Source: a virus. From it: a stretch of DNA of 59,299 bases. Made by a program: the position numbers and the translations under genes. Where the stretch lies: IMG/VR virus record IMGVR_UViG_3300046000_006837, positions 1-59,299 of that record. One strand, 5' to 3'. The notes beneath the pieces were generated by a model, which was not told the DNA's origin, did no database searches, and saw nothing but the letters and a program-made list of their open reading frames with translations. Below, in pieces: positions 6,625 through 14,226 of this stretch; position 1 is the first letter of the stretch; each line of letters opens with the position of its first letter.

Positions 6625-6846
6625 GGCGGGATCCCTTTTTAACATTTCCTTAACTATAATAGGGAAAACATTAACACTCCCTTAACTACTTTGTATTGGT
6701 TTTACCCTTATCTTTGTGTTGTTATTAAGAGAGAGGGTAAATAGAAAGGCAAAAAAGTAATTTAAAAAAAGTTTGCCTTAAATTTGGAAATTAGAAAAAT
6801 AACCCTTATCTTTGCATCAGATTCTTAACCACTTTAAATATTTGCT
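6625..6846 (+). repeat. Family C leader, copy 2 (dual promoter)
   Basis: Boxes TATCTTTG lie at 6709-6716 and 6807-6814. Same internal AGGCAAA/TTTGCCT hairpin as copy 1. The differences from copy 1 are few and cluster around the first promoter. Confidence 0.8.
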
Positions 6847-7344
6847 ATGAAGTCCATTAATGAGTTTATTTCCAATTTGTCAGCAAGAAACACGTTTGCA
6901 GCTATTCAATACGAGTCGGCAGCAGATAAGGTTGCTAAAAAATTAACCTATGGTTGGTTGGCAGCCAATGGTATTTCTCGCGAAGAAGTACGTTGTATTA
7001 CTTTCCGTACTTGTCAGTTAGGCAGTACGTACAAAACAAGAGTAGAAAACAGAGAAGGCGAAGGAACGGTTATTAATCCAGGTTGGGCTCGGTCGTTAGA
7101 CAACAAAGGGCACTTATTTGACAATCCTAAGAACGGTAAAAAGTTTCTCCGCGTGTTCTTAGTGCCAGGCAAACAGGTTACTTGGGGCTTTCCGGACGCA
7201 ACAACAGAACGGAACAGATTAGCCTTAGTACAGAGAATGAAGGAAATAGAGCCACAAACGGAATCGGATACGTTTGAAGTAAGAATGATTGAGCTTGATT
7301 GTATCCAGAGTTTAAAGGCAAAAGAAATTTTTCAATTAGCGTAA
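6847..7344 (+). CDS. Hypothetical protein (165 aa)
   Basis: Soluble, slightly basic, with a beta-rich middle (VRCITFRTCQLGSTYKTRVENREGE is the clearest part). No family recognised. It is the sole gene behind a family C dual promoter. A fresh promoter for the next gene begins 9 nt after the stop. Confidence 0.75.
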   Translation: MKSINEFISNLSARNTFAAIQYESAADKVAKKLTYGWLAANGISREEVRCITFRTCQLGSTYKTRVENREGEGTVINPGWARSLDNKGHLFDNPKNGKKFLRVFLVPGKQVTWGFPDATTERNRLALVQRMKEIEPQTESDTFEVRMIELDCIQSLKAKEIFQLA

Positions 7345-7352
7345 AAAAAAGT

Positions 7353-7393
7353 AGGGGAATGTTTGGATATTTTAAATATTCCCCTTATCTTTG
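7353..7393 (+). promoter_or_regulatory. Promoter inside an inverted repeat
   Basis: AGGGGAAT (7353-7360) and ATTCCCCT (7378-7385) abut box TATCTTTG (7386-7393). It drives the gene at 7425. Confidence 0.8.
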
Positions 7394-7424
7394 CAACATA
7401 TTAATCACTTAAATACTTAAAAAA

Positions 7425-7817
7425 ATGAACAAGGAAGGTTTAGAAATTTCGCTAACAAATGATTTAAGCGAAGAGATTTTTTTCAATGCTTTATGTAATT
7501 CAATGGATTATATGTGTAGCTCGTATGGACTTGATTTAAAGTACAAACAATCGGACTACCTTAAGGCAAAAGCTAAATTGACTAATCCATGTTTAGAAGA
7601 TGTTTTAATGCAGATGCTAAGGGATGGAGCTAAAATTGGATTGAAAGATCTTGAGGGTGGAATGGGTACGGAATACATTACATTAGATACGATACATGAA
7701 AGAGTTAAGAATGTTCCTATTACCGATTTGTTAGATATGATAGATGAAAATGATGATGCCACTACGGGAGAAGTTGTTTTACAGATTGTTTTCCTTAATG
7801 AAATAATGTATGGATAG
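7425..7817 (+). CDS. Acidic hypothetical protein (130 aa)
   Basis: Soluble and helical with a run of acidic residues near the C-terminus (DMIDENDDATTGE). No family recognised. Start context aaaaa-ATG. Separate promoters lie upstream and downstream, so it is probably monocistronic. Confidence 0.75.
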   Translation: MNKEGLEISLTNDLSEEIFFNALCNSMDYMCSSYGLDLKYKQSDYLKAKAKLTNPCLEDVLMQMLRDGAKIGLKDLEGGMGTEYITLDTIHERVKNVPITDLLDMIDENDDATTGEVVLQIVFLNEIMYG

Positions 7818-7831
7818 GATTTAAAAAAGAT

Positions 7832-7872
7832 GGGAGAATGTTTGGAAATGTGAAATGTTCTCCCTATCTTTG
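7832..7872 (+). promoter_or_regulatory. Promoter inside an inverted repeat
   Basis: GGGAGAA (7832-7838) and TTCTCCC (7858-7864) abut box TATCTTTG (7865-7872). It drives the three genes 7903-8628. Confidence 0.8.
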
Positions 7873-7902
7873 CAACATATTAATCACTTAAATTTTAAAA
7901 CA

Positions 7903-8127
7903 ATGCAGTATCAAATCAAAAGAGAATGTTGGAATGAGAAAACATTTAATGGGTATACAGATAATCCATATTGGAAAATTGAGTTGAAAGGTTTAGGATT
8001 TGTGTTAAATGATGATGGCAGAGTATGGAGTTCTATTGGTATAAAAATGACAGAATTTTATTTAGAGGATATTAGGACAATTATAAAAGAATGTAAACTT
8101 AATATTGATATTGTTTCACCACTTTAA
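7903..8127 (+). CDS. Small hypothetical protein (74 aa)
   Basis: Beta-rich appearance (PYWKIELKGLGFVLNDDGRVW). No family recognised. The upstream ATG at 7855 overlaps the promoter, so the ATG at 7903 is used. First gene of a three-gene unit. Confidence 0.7.
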   Translation: MQYQIKRECWNEKTFNGYTDNPYWKIELKGLGFVLNDDGRVWSSIGIKMTEFYLEDIRTIIKECKLNIDIVSPL

Positions 8128-8138
8128 ATTTTAAAAGA

Positions 8139-8327
8139 ATGTTAGTAAAGAATGATGTTAGATGTAATTGGTGTGACTGGGAAGGATATGAGGATGAATT
8201 AGATTTGATTGTTGATTTATCTGATGATGGTATTTCACATGATGTACATTATCTTAAAGTATGTCCTGAATGTAAGCAAGATGATTATTTGATGGATATT
8301 GATATTGATAACCCCGCGGAAAATTAA
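8139..8327 (+). CDS. Small zinc-ribbon-like protein (62 aa)
   Basis: Two CxxC pairs (CNWC at residues 9-12 and CPEC at about 42-45) spaced by an acidic stretch fit a small zinc ribbon. No partner domain is present. Such stand-alone ribbons are often accessory nucleic-acid or protein binders; the role here is unknown. It ends with NPAEN just before the start of the next gene. Confidence 0.75.
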   Translation: MLVKNDVRCNWCDWEGYEDELDLIVDLSDDGISHDVHYLKVCPECKQDDYLMDIDIDNPAEN

Positions 8328-8331
8328 TAAA

Positions 8332-8628
8332 ATGAGAAGCGAAGTAATTGTAAAAAGACGTGAGGATTTTGGCCATGACTGGATTTTGGTCCTCGAAACA
8401 AAAAAGAATAAAATCCTGAGACGCAAAAGTTTTTACTTAGGTCAAGATGTAAAATTTTGTAGTAGAGTATTGGGAATGTCCCCGCGCGATGTTGTCAATG
8501 AAATTGGTTCTGGAGATTTTACCAAAGATAATAACTTAAAATTGTTAGGAAAATTTATTAGTAAGCGTTTAGAATTATCCTCTAAGTCCATAGATGAATT
8601 AGAAGCGTGGGATTTGTGCTGTCAATAA
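8332..8628 (+). CDS. Hypothetical protein (98 aa)
   Basis: Basic N-terminus (RSEVIVKRRED) and a mixed alpha/beta appearance. No family recognised. It starts 4 nt after the preceding stop and is probably translated by coupling. The longer frame from 8299 overlaps the upstream gene and is less likely. Confidence 0.7.
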   Translation: MRSEVIVKRREDFGHDWILVLETKKNKILRRKSFYLGQDVKFCSRVLGMSPRDVVNEIGSGDFTKDNNLKLLGKFISKRLELSSKSIDELEAWDLCCQ

Positions 8629-8658
8629 ATTTTAAAGATAACATAACTTGTTTTTTTG

Positions 8659-8692
8659 CCCCGTCGGATTTAGTATCTGGCGGGGATTTTTT
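8659..8692 (+). terminator. Rho-independent terminator
   Basis: CCCCGTCGGA pairs with TCTGGCGGGG (two G-U pairs), followed by attttttat. It ends the 7903-8628 unit. Confidence 0.85.
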
Positions 8693-8701
8693 ATGGCCAG
8701 T

Positions 8702-8745
8702 GAATTTCGCTCAGGGCAGGGCAAAGCCCTGCCTGAGTAATTTTT
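8702..8745 (+). terminator. Variable-stem hairpin, unit 8
   Basis: Stem TCAGGGCAGGGC/GCCCTGCCTGA with loop AAA, then gtaattttt. Confidence 0.75.
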
Positions 8746-8971
8746 GGCGGGATCCCTTTTTAACATTTCCTTAACTATACCAGGGAAAACATTAACACTC
8801 CGTTAACTACTAGGTATTGTTTTTATGCTTATCTTTGCAGTGTTATAAAGAGAGAGGGTAAATAGAAAGGCAAAAAATTAATTTAAAAAAAGTTTGCCTT
8901 AAATTTGGAAATTAGAAAATTAACCCTTATCTTTGCATCAGATTCTTAACCACTTTAAATTTTTAAAGACT
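8746..8971 (+). repeat. Family C leader, copy 3 (dual promoter)
   Basis: Boxes TATCTTTG lie at 8830-8837 and 8928-8935, with the shared AGGCAAA/TTTGCCT hairpin between them. The first promoter half is nearly identical to copies 1 and 4. Confidence 0.8.
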
Positions 8972-9709
8972 ATGATTATTTCAGAAGTAAAAGGCGCAAA
9001 TTTAAGCGCGAAGTATGTAGCTATTAGCTCACAAAAATTGATTAATGACCTTAAGTCTAATGGCTTTGAGATTTCAGACTTTAGAACTAAAAAGAAAGGT
9101 TCTAAAAGTTCCGCGCACCTTATTAGAATGAGGTACAATAAGGAATTAATCTTAAATGGTGAAACCTTATATCCGGAGGTCGTTATCCGTAATTCTTTTG
9201 ACGGAACGGTTGGGTTTGAATGTTCAATGGGAATATTCAGGTTAGTATGTGAAAACGGACTAACTGTAGCTGATTCCAGATTTGAAGCTAAGATTTACAA
9301 AATAAAGCATTTCGGAAAGAAAGCAATGGATATTTCGGAAAAGGTTATTTCGGGTGAAATTGTAGCTAACTTTTTTGAATTGTTACCTAAACTCGAAGAA
9401 TACGTATTGCAGCAAATGTCTGTAAACTTGACCGAAGAGAAGGCTATTGAATTTGCCATGAAGGCTGCTGCTTTGCGTTTTAAGAGAGCCTTTACAGAAA
9501 GTGAAGCCAAATTATTACTCACTTCAGAAAGGTTCGCAGATGATGATAATACGCTTTGGGCTATTCAGAATCGTCTTCAGGAAAAATTGATTAATGGGTT
9601 TGGGCTTGGGGCTATTCGCGGTAGAAAATATTCCTCATTAAAAGATCCTAATAAAATTGCGGTTATCAATGAGAGGTTAGCTAATCTTTCTATGGAGTTC
9701 GCAAATTAA
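8972..9709 (+). CDS. DUF932 family protein (245 aa)
   Basis: The block NSFDGTVGFECSMGIFRLVC followed by ENGL (about residues 75-98) is the hallmark of the DUF932 (phage/plasmid-like TIGR03299) family. Members are common on phages and plasmids and their biochemical role is not established. Length fits the family core. It is driven by a family C dual promoter; the upstream frame start at 8933 lies in the promoter box, so the ATG at 8972 is used. Confidence 0.85.
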   Translation: MIISEVKGANLSAKYVAISSQKLINDLKSNGFEISDFRTKKKGSKSSAHLIRMRYNKELILNGETLYPEVVIRNSFDGTVGFECSMGIFRLVCENGLTVADSRFEAKIYKIKHFGKKAMDISEKVISGEIVANFFELLPKLEEYVLQQMSVNLTEEKAIEFAMKAAALRFKRAFTESEAKLLLTSERFADDDNTLWAIQNRLQEKLINGFGLGAIRGRKYSSLKDPNKIAVINERLANLSMEFAN

Positions 9710-9722
9710 TTTAAAAAAATGT

Positions 9723-9763
9723 GGGGGAATGTTTGGAAATGTAAAATGTTCCCCCTATCTTTG
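9723..9763 (+). promoter_or_regulatory. Promoter inside an inverted repeat
   Basis: GGGGGAA (9723-9729) and TTCCCCC (9749-9755) abut box TATCTTTG (9756-9763). It drives the gene at 9797. Confidence 0.8.
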
Positions 9764-9796
9764 CAGCATATTATTGACCACTTAAAAATTAAAAAC

Positions 9797-10231
9797 ATGA
9801 GAAGGATTAAGGTTAGATTCTCTTTACAGCGTGGAGAAAATTATATGAAATGGAGAGTGATTGATAGAGATGGGGTTGTCACATATTACAATCCATGTGA
9901 CGTTCAATTAATCATGAGAGGTTGCACGTTAAGGAACAATAAGAAATTAGCTACTAAGATTTACAATGGCGAAAGTACGAAGGTAGTGTGCGCCTGGATT
10001 TTATGTGATGAGTTAGAGATTAGACATTCTGATTTTATTAAGGGGTCTGATTTTAAAATCAAGTACAATCCTAAACTTGCCCCCCACTGGATGTTCCTGG
10101 GTGCAGATGTAGATGATAGGTATGTTTCTTACATTGTTTCGGTTGACTTTAAGTTACATATTGATTTGATTCCCGACGGTATGAAATTGGGAGGATACAA
10201 AACTTCGGGAGAAGAGCCCGCAGATTATTAA
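9797..10231 (+). CDS. Hypothetical protein (144 aa)
   Basis: Basic N-terminus with beta-like pattern (RRIKVRFSLQRGENYMKWRVIDRDG). No family recognised. The frame is open to 9719, but that includes the promoter, so the ATG at 9797 (context aaaac-ATG) is used. Single-gene cassette. Confidence 0.75.
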   Translation: MRRIKVRFSLQRGENYMKWRVIDRDGVVTYYNPCDVQLIMRGCTLRNNKKLATKIYNGESTKVVCAWILCDELEIRHSDFIKGSDFKIKYNPKLAPHWMFLGADVDDRYVSYIVSVDFKLHIDLIPDGMKLGGYKTSGEEPADY

Positions 10232-10245
10232 CAAAACATTAACGA

Positions 10246-10284
10246 TAGGGGTATTGCATAATATATCCGATGCCCCTATCTTTG
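10246..10284 (+). promoter_or_regulatory. Promoter inside an inverted repeat with G-U pairs
   Basis: TAGGGGTATTG (10246-10256) and CGATGCCCCTA (10268-10278) pair over 11 positions, two of them G-U, and overlap box TATCTTTG (10277-10284). It drives the gene at 10319. The wobble pairs suggest that the structure matters as RNA. Confidence 0.8.
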
Positions 10285-10318
10285 CACTATAATTATTCAC
10301 CACTTAATATTTTAAATC

Positions 10319-10801
10319 ATGCACAGTATTCATTTAGTTAGATTAAAAGCAGATTCTCATTCCGATGCTTATTCCATAGTAGAAGATTATCTATTCGATT
10401 GGGGCACAGAGAATAACTGGTTTACTATCCTGGGTTCTCATTGCAAAGAGGATAAATCATTTTCAGAATCTTTTGAAGAAAGATACGTAACTAAAGATGA
10501 ATTGCTTAATAACCCTGATAGATTTAATAGCCTAACAAATATATCTGATTACTACAAAGAGGCATTTGAAAAGGTAGCAAATTTTAAAGGTACTGTTTTA
10601 GTTGAACCTATAGATTGGTTTCTTGCATTAAATCATTGTAAGGAACAACATCAAAGAGCTTTACTTTCCGACCCTGATAAAATTGATATATGGTCGGATA
10701 CTTTCTATGATGGTTCTATAGATGAAAATGGGATTACAGAGCTTTACACAGGTGCAGATAGCCAATTAACTTTTATTGTGTTGGTTGATATGCACTCGTA
10801 A
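10319..10801 (+). CDS. Hypothetical protein (160 aa)
   Basis: Acidic, Trp- and Tyr-rich soluble product starting MHSIHLVRLKADSHSDAYSI. It looks like a conserved phage protein of unknown role, but I cannot name a family. Single-gene cassette closed by the terminator at 10807. Confidence 0.75.
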   Translation: MHSIHLVRLKADSHSDAYSIVEDYLFDWGTENNWFTILGSHCKEDKSFSESFEERYVTKDELLNNPDRFNSLTNISDYYKEAFEKVANFKGTVLVEPIDWFLALNHCKEQHQRALLSDPDKIDIWSDTFYDGSIDENGITELYTGADSQLTFIVLVDMHS

Positions 10802-10806
10802 AAAAA

Positions 10807-10837
10807 GCCCTCCTGGTTAACGCTGGGAGGGTTTTTC
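10807..10837 (+). terminator. Rho-independent terminator
   Basis: CCCTCC (10808-10813) pairs with GGAGGG (10826-10831), followed by TTTTT. Confidence 0.85.
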
Positions 10838-10847
10838 TATGCCAGTG

Positions 10848-10890
10848 AATTTCGCTCAGAGCAGAGCTCCGCTCTGCCTGAGTAAATTTT
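10848..10890 (+). terminator. Variable-stem hairpin, unit 9
   Basis: Stem CAGAGCAGAGC/GCTCTGCCTG in the conserved flanks. Relative to unit 8, G-to-A changes on the left arm are matched by C-to-T changes on the right in the inner stem. Confidence 0.75.
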
Positions 10891-11115
10891 GGCGGGATCC
10901 CTTCTTAACATTTCCTTAACTATACCAGGGAAAACATTAACACTCCGTTAACTACTAGGCATTGTTTTTATGCTTATCTTTGCAGTGTTATAAAGAGAGA
11001 GGGTAAATAGAAAGGCAAAAAATTAATTTAAAAAAAGTTTGCCTTAAATTTGGAAATTAGAAAAATAACCCTTATCTTTGCATCAGATTCTTAACCACTT
11101 AACTTTTAAAAAATT
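10891..11115 (+). repeat. Family C leader, copy 4 (dual promoter)
   Basis: Boxes TATCTTTG lie at 10975-10982 and 11073-11080. Same internal hairpin and same 3' leader as the other three copies. Confidence 0.8.
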
Positions 11116-11823
11116 ATGTTAAAGCAAATTAATTTCAGATTAGGCGACGTTATTCACTGTATTGATATCAAGCCTAGTGCTACGCCTAAGCTCGCTCAAA
11201 AAGGCGAAATCATTCTGCAAACTTATCATTTTTCCATTGACCAGATTAATGAGGGTAGCCTAAAAAATGATTCTAAGGTGTGTTTTGATTGTAAGTTCTC
11301 TTATAATGCAAACGGTGGAAAATCAGGCGGTTGCTATACCCATGCGAACGGATCCCTAGCTTGGGGATTGGTTGCAAAATTAAAGGCTTTAAAAAGGCGT
11401 TTAGACAACGGATTAATTCCAGAAGGGACGGACGGTGTAATGGAACAAATTACAAGCGTTACAAAAAAGGTTAAAATATCCTTTGCTCGAATGGGAACGT
11501 ATGGGGAGCCTACCTTATTACCTTTTGAATTGCTAGAACAAATAAGGCCTTTGGTCGGCAAAGTATCGGGCTATACTCACCAATGGCATAAACCAGAGAA
11601 TAAGCAATATGCAAAATACTTAATGGCAAGTACGCATAATATCTTTGACGTAAAATTGGCCGAAGGTTTAGGATTCAGGTCTTACAATGCTAGCCAGGTT
11701 GAAGGTGCTATCCTTTGTCCATCAGCGCCAACCATAGCAAAGGAGAAGCAAGTAAGTTGCGCTAAATGTGGATTGTGTGAAGGTGGAAAGAAAGCTAAGA
11801 ATATTTACAATGTAATCCATTAA
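11116..11823 (+). CDS. Cys-rich conserved phage protein, paralogue of the gene at 5521 (235 aa)
   Basis: The seven cysteines of the 5521 product are all conserved with the same spacing (C56, C59, C73; C201, C215, C218, C221), as are the MGTYGEP, GYTHQW and YLMASTHN blocks. The rest has diverged widely, so the duplication is old while the Cys and central motifs are under constraint. Function unknown; a metal or Fe-S site is inferred. Both copies sit behind family C leaders. Confidence 0.8.
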   Translation: MLKQINFRLGDVIHCIDIKPSATPKLAQKGEIILQTYHFSIDQINEGSLKNDSKVCFDCKFSYNANGGKSGGCYTHANGSLAWGLVAKLKALKRRLDNGLIPEGTDGVMEQITSVTKKVKISFARMGTYGEPTLLPFELLEQIRPLVGKVSGYTHQWHKPENKQYAKYLMASTHNIFDVKLAEGLGFRSYNASQVEGAILCPSAPTIAKEKQVSCAKCGLCEGGKKAKNIYNVIH

Positions 11824-11837
11824 CATAATCTTAACGT

Positions 11838-11876
11838 GGGGGGATTTGGTTTTCTCAATTACCCCCCCTATATTTG
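11838..11876 (+). promoter_or_regulatory. Promoter with G-run/C-run dyad
   Basis: Six G (11838-11843) face a run of seven C (11862-11868) directly before box TATATTTG (11869-11876). It drives the gene at 11907. Related promoters lie at 14227, 15035 and 15332. Confidence 0.75.
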
Positions 11877-11906
11877 CATCATAATTAATCACTTAAATTG
11901 TAAAAC

Positions 11907-12116
11907 ATGAAAAGTAAATATGATAATATATTAAAGGCATACGAAAAGGTGCTAGGCATGGCAGAAGCTAAGTTACAAAATGCCATTGACAAAAATAAAG
12001 AATGGGATATTGAACATTATAAAACTGATGTTCAAACGATAAAGAATGAAATTGAGTTCACAAATAATCTCAAAAAGAATGAACTTGAAATCAAAAAAAA
12101 TGCTAAAAAAAGTTAA
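11907..12116 (+). CDS. Small coiled-coil protein (69 aa)
   Basis: Almost entirely charged helix, Lys/Glu/Asn-rich, with a heptad-like pattern over residues 5-65. No family recognised. Single-gene cassette. Confidence 0.7.
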   Translation: MKSKYDNILKAYEKVLGMAEAKLQNAIDKNKEWDIEHYKTDVQTIKNEIEFTNNLKKNELEIKKNAKKS

Positions 12117-12140
12117 ATTAAATTAACAAAACATTAACGA

Positions 12141-12179
12141 TAGGGGTATTGCATATTATATCCGATACCCTTATCTTTG
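12141..12179 (+). promoter_or_regulatory. Promoter inside an inverted repeat with G-U pairs
   Basis: TAGGGGTATTG (12141-12151) faces CGATACCCTTA (12163-12173). All 11 positions pair if two G-U pairs are allowed. The right arm overlaps box TATCTTTG (12172-12179). It drives the gene at 12214. Confidence 0.8.
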
Positions 12180-12213
12180 CATCATAATTAATCACCACTT
12201 AATATTTAAACTT

Positions 12214-12546
12214 ATGGCAATTTACGGAGATGGAAAGCACAATGAAAACATGGAACACATTGAGCAGCCAATGGAAACTTTTGATTTTTTCCTTGACCAA
12301 AAAATAACTACATGGATGCGTACTAGATTTAGCGTGGAGGCTACATCAAGAGAGGAGGCGATAGAGAAAGCTAAGAAGGAGTATGAGGAGTTATGTTGGG
12401 ATGAATCTTGGGAGGAGATTCCGGACGTTCAAGAAACAATGAGTGTAAGAGATAACGCTGGTTTTAGCACCGAAGAAGTTTACATACATGAATTTCCGAC
12501 AATTAAGATTTGGGAGAATGGCATGAATTCTTTAGACCATTTTTAA
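12214..12546 (+). CDS. Acidic hypothetical protein (110 aa)
   Basis: Contains FSVEATSREEAIEKAKKEYEE (split here: FSVEATSREEAIEK plus following helix), a strand-helix pattern common in small phage proteins of unknown role. No named family. Single-gene cassette with a promoter on each side. Confidence 0.7.
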   Translation: MAIYGDGKHNENMEHIEQPMETFDFFLDQKITTWMRTRFSVEATSREEAIEKAKKEYEELCWDESWEEIPDVQETMSVRDNAGFSTEEVYIHEFPTIKIWENGMNSLDHF

Positions 12547-12560
12547 CAAAACATTAACGA

Positions 12561-12599
12561 TAGGGGTATTGCATAGTATATCCAATACCCTTATCTTTG
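12561..12599 (+). promoter_or_regulatory. Promoter inside an inverted repeat
   Basis: TAGGGGTATTG (12561-12571) faces CAATACCCTTA (12583-12593), one G-U pair, overlapping box TATCTTTG (12592-12599). It drives 12632-13107 and possibly the tRNA-like element after it. Confidence 0.8.
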
Positions 12600-12631
12600 C
12601 CACATATTAATCATCACTTAAAAAACAAAAA

Positions 12632-12937
12632 ATGCACGTTTCAGAAAAAAATGTAGCAGGCACTTCTTTCCACGGGGATACCATTAATGCGTCGGTTAAA
12701 GAGCTAACTAAAATTCTTGGTAAACCTACTTATGAGGATAAATCCATAGTAGAGAAAGTAAACTTTGAATGGGTTCTAGAAACTTCAAATGGACACGTTG
12801 TTACTTTGTACACTTGGAAAGAATATAGAAGGTTTAAAAAGAGCGAGGTAGTTAACTTGCACATAGGAGGATTTAAAAAATCAGCTACTTCAATAGCCAA
12901 AGGAGAACTAGAATTTTTGTTGAACTTAAAAAGATAA
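12632..12937 (+). CDS. Conserved phage-type hypothetical protein (101 aa)
   Basis: The pattern GTSFHGDTINASVKELTKILG at the start, then a WVLETSNGHVVTLYTWKEY strand pair and LHIGGF near residue 80, matches a small protein I have seen across unrelated phages, with no assigned function. Probably alpha/beta and soluble. Confidence 0.8.
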   Translation: MHVSEKNVAGTSFHGDTINASVKELTKILGKPTYEDKSIVEKVNFEWVLETSNGHVVTLYTWKEYRRFKKSEVVNLHIGGFKKSATSIAKGELEFLLNLKR

Positions 12938-12942
12938 TAACC

Positions 12943-13107
12943 ATGATAACTTTAAAGGAAATTTCAAGAAGAGATTTAGTAGAGGCTTTAGAAGTATTAC
13001 TTTCAGATGAGTTTGATTCATCAGAGCTTGTTTACTTGACCGAAGAAGAACTCATTAGGTCTATAATTACCGCAGCTATTTTCTACAAGGAAGCAGCTAA
13101 TGATTAA
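12943..13107 (+). CDS. Small acidic protein (54 aa)
   Basis: ATG at 12943, stop at 13107. The product MITLKEISRRDLVEALE... is a short helical acidic protein. It starts 5 nt after the preceding stop and ends 10 nt before the tRNA-like element at 13118, so it is probably co-transcribed with both. No family recognised. Confidence 0.65.
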   Translation: MITLKEISRRDLVEALEVLLSDEFDSSELVYLTEEELIRSIITAAIFYKEAAND

Positions 13108-13117
13108 ATAAAAAGTA

Positions 13118-13242
13118 AGTCAGGTAGCTCAGTTGGGTAGAGCAACCGGTGACAACGGTTCGAGTCCGTTCCATACGAAAGTGTGAGGTGTGTAGGGTAG
13201 CAAGCGGGTGTGACGCAGGTTCGATTCCTGTCCTGACTTCCA
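13118..13242 (+). tRNA. tRNA-like element 1, expanded, with encoded CCA
   Basis: Acceptor AGTCAGG (13118-13124) pairs with CCTGACT (13232-13238), then T and an encoded CCA (13240-13242), the only element here with CCA. The D arm is GCTC...GAGC. AACCG-GTGACAA-CGGTT forms a regular 5-bp/7-nt anticodon arm with U33 and anticodon GAC (Val-type). Before the final T arm (GCAGG-TTCGATT-CCTGT) lies about 54 extra nt, and AACGG-TTCGAGT-CCGTT could be a second T arm overlapping the anticodon arm. Total about 122 nt without CCA. Whether it is charged is unknown. Confidence 0.6.
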
Positions 13243-13270
13243 AAGGTTAATAGATGTTTAAGTGGTTTGG

Positions 13271-13301
13271 CTCCTGGCAGTAGATGTCAGGAGTTTTTTT
13301 T
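13271..13301 (+). terminator. Strong rho-independent terminator
   Basis: CTCCTG (13271-13276) pairs with CAGGAG (13288-13293), followed by T8. It ends the transcript that includes tRNA-like element 1. Confidence 0.9.
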
Positions 13302-13310
13302 GTTGCCAGT

Positions 13311-13354
13311 GAATTTCGCTCAGAGCAGAGCGAAGCTCTGCCTGAGTAAATTTT
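13311..13354 (+). terminator. Variable-stem hairpin, unit 10
   Basis: Stem CAGAGCAGAGC/GCTCTGCCTG with loop GAA, then gtaaatttt. It is the last unit of the series, and here it is not followed by a family A, B or C leader. Confidence 0.75.
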
Positions 13355-13640
13355 CCCCCTCCTCCTTTCCAGGATGGCCAGGGATCTATGGGGGAAATCC
13401 AGGCGTTAACATTTTTTAACATTTCTTTAAGATCCTTTTAACATTTGAAATTAGGATATTAGATAGATTGGGTGTATCTTTGCAATGTCAATTAGATGAT
13501 GGGGAATAGATGAGATATGGTATGGGTTACATTTTACTACATTTCATTTTAACATGACTTTAACATTTTAGGATTAGGATATTAGATGGAATGTCATTAT
13601 CTTTGCGACATATTATTAACCACTTTAAATTTTTAGAATC
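13355..13640 (+). promoter_or_regulatory. Gene-free stretch with two tandem promoters
   Basis: No gene seen. The left part has a C-run (13355-13359) facing a GGGGG near 13390. Two related promoter copies follow, both with aacatt...ttaggatattagat: boxes TATCTTTG at 13475-13482 and 13598-13605. The second drives the gene at 13641; the first would make a leader of about 150 nt with no ORF longer than a few codons. Confidence 0.65.
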
Positions 13641-14210
13641 ATGCCAAATTGGTGTTCAAATTGTATCTCATTTGAAGGTAATGAGAAAGCTATGGAAACA
13701 TTTAGAAAAGATGTTGCCAGTATTGAGGACGGTCATTGTATATTTACTGCATTGACTGATTTTAAAGAAGAATGGTGTTATGATGATTGGTGTAATGAGT
13801 TCGGCACTAAATGGAGTGTAACGATGGACGATGACATTAGGAGTAACGTGAAAGAATGTGATTACTTTAATTGTGAAACGGCTTGGAGTCCATGTACGGA
13901 ATTTGTTAAGAAGGTATGTAAGAAGTACGGAATAGAAGGACGGATTGAATATACAGAAGGGGGGTGTGACATTGCAGGTATTGTTGAGATTGATGTAAAT
14001 GGTGATGAAGTAAGTAGAAGAGATATGACTTATAATGAATATCAGTATGAAGAAGTACCTGAGAGTTTCTTCTATGATTTTATTATGAATGTTGAAGATG
14101 GATTGATTGAAAGTGAGGAGCAGATAAGAGAAGAATATTCATTTGTTACTGAGGAGGATATGTTGGAATTGATTGTATTGTTTAATGAGAATGTCCCCTC
14201 GAAAAATTAA
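13641..14210 (+). CDS. MPNWC-type Api92-like (DUF1281-like) protein (189 aa)
   Basis: The N-terminus MPNWCSNCISFEGNEKAMETF and the later WCNEFGTKWS and CETAWSPC blocks match the ferredoxin-fold proteins of the Api92/DUF1281 group found on phages and mobile elements. The role is unknown. The C-terminal third is strongly acidic. Driven by the promoter at 13598. Confidence 0.8.
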   Translation: MPNWCSNCISFEGNEKAMETFRKDVASIEDGHCIFTALTDFKEEWCYDDWCNEFGTKWSVTMDDDIRSNVKECDYFNCETAWSPCTEFVKKVCKKYGIEGRIEYTEGGCDIAGIVEIDVNGDEVSRRDMTYNEYQYEEVPESFFYDFIMNVEDGLIESEEQIREEYSFVTEEDMLELIVLFNENVPSKN

Positions 14211-14226
14211 CATAATATTAACATGA

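Noticed and set aside
1010-13354. Regularly recurring hairpins and leaders as a CRISPR array
   Set aside because: Spacing is hundreds of bases with genes in between; there are no unit-length spacers and no cas genes.
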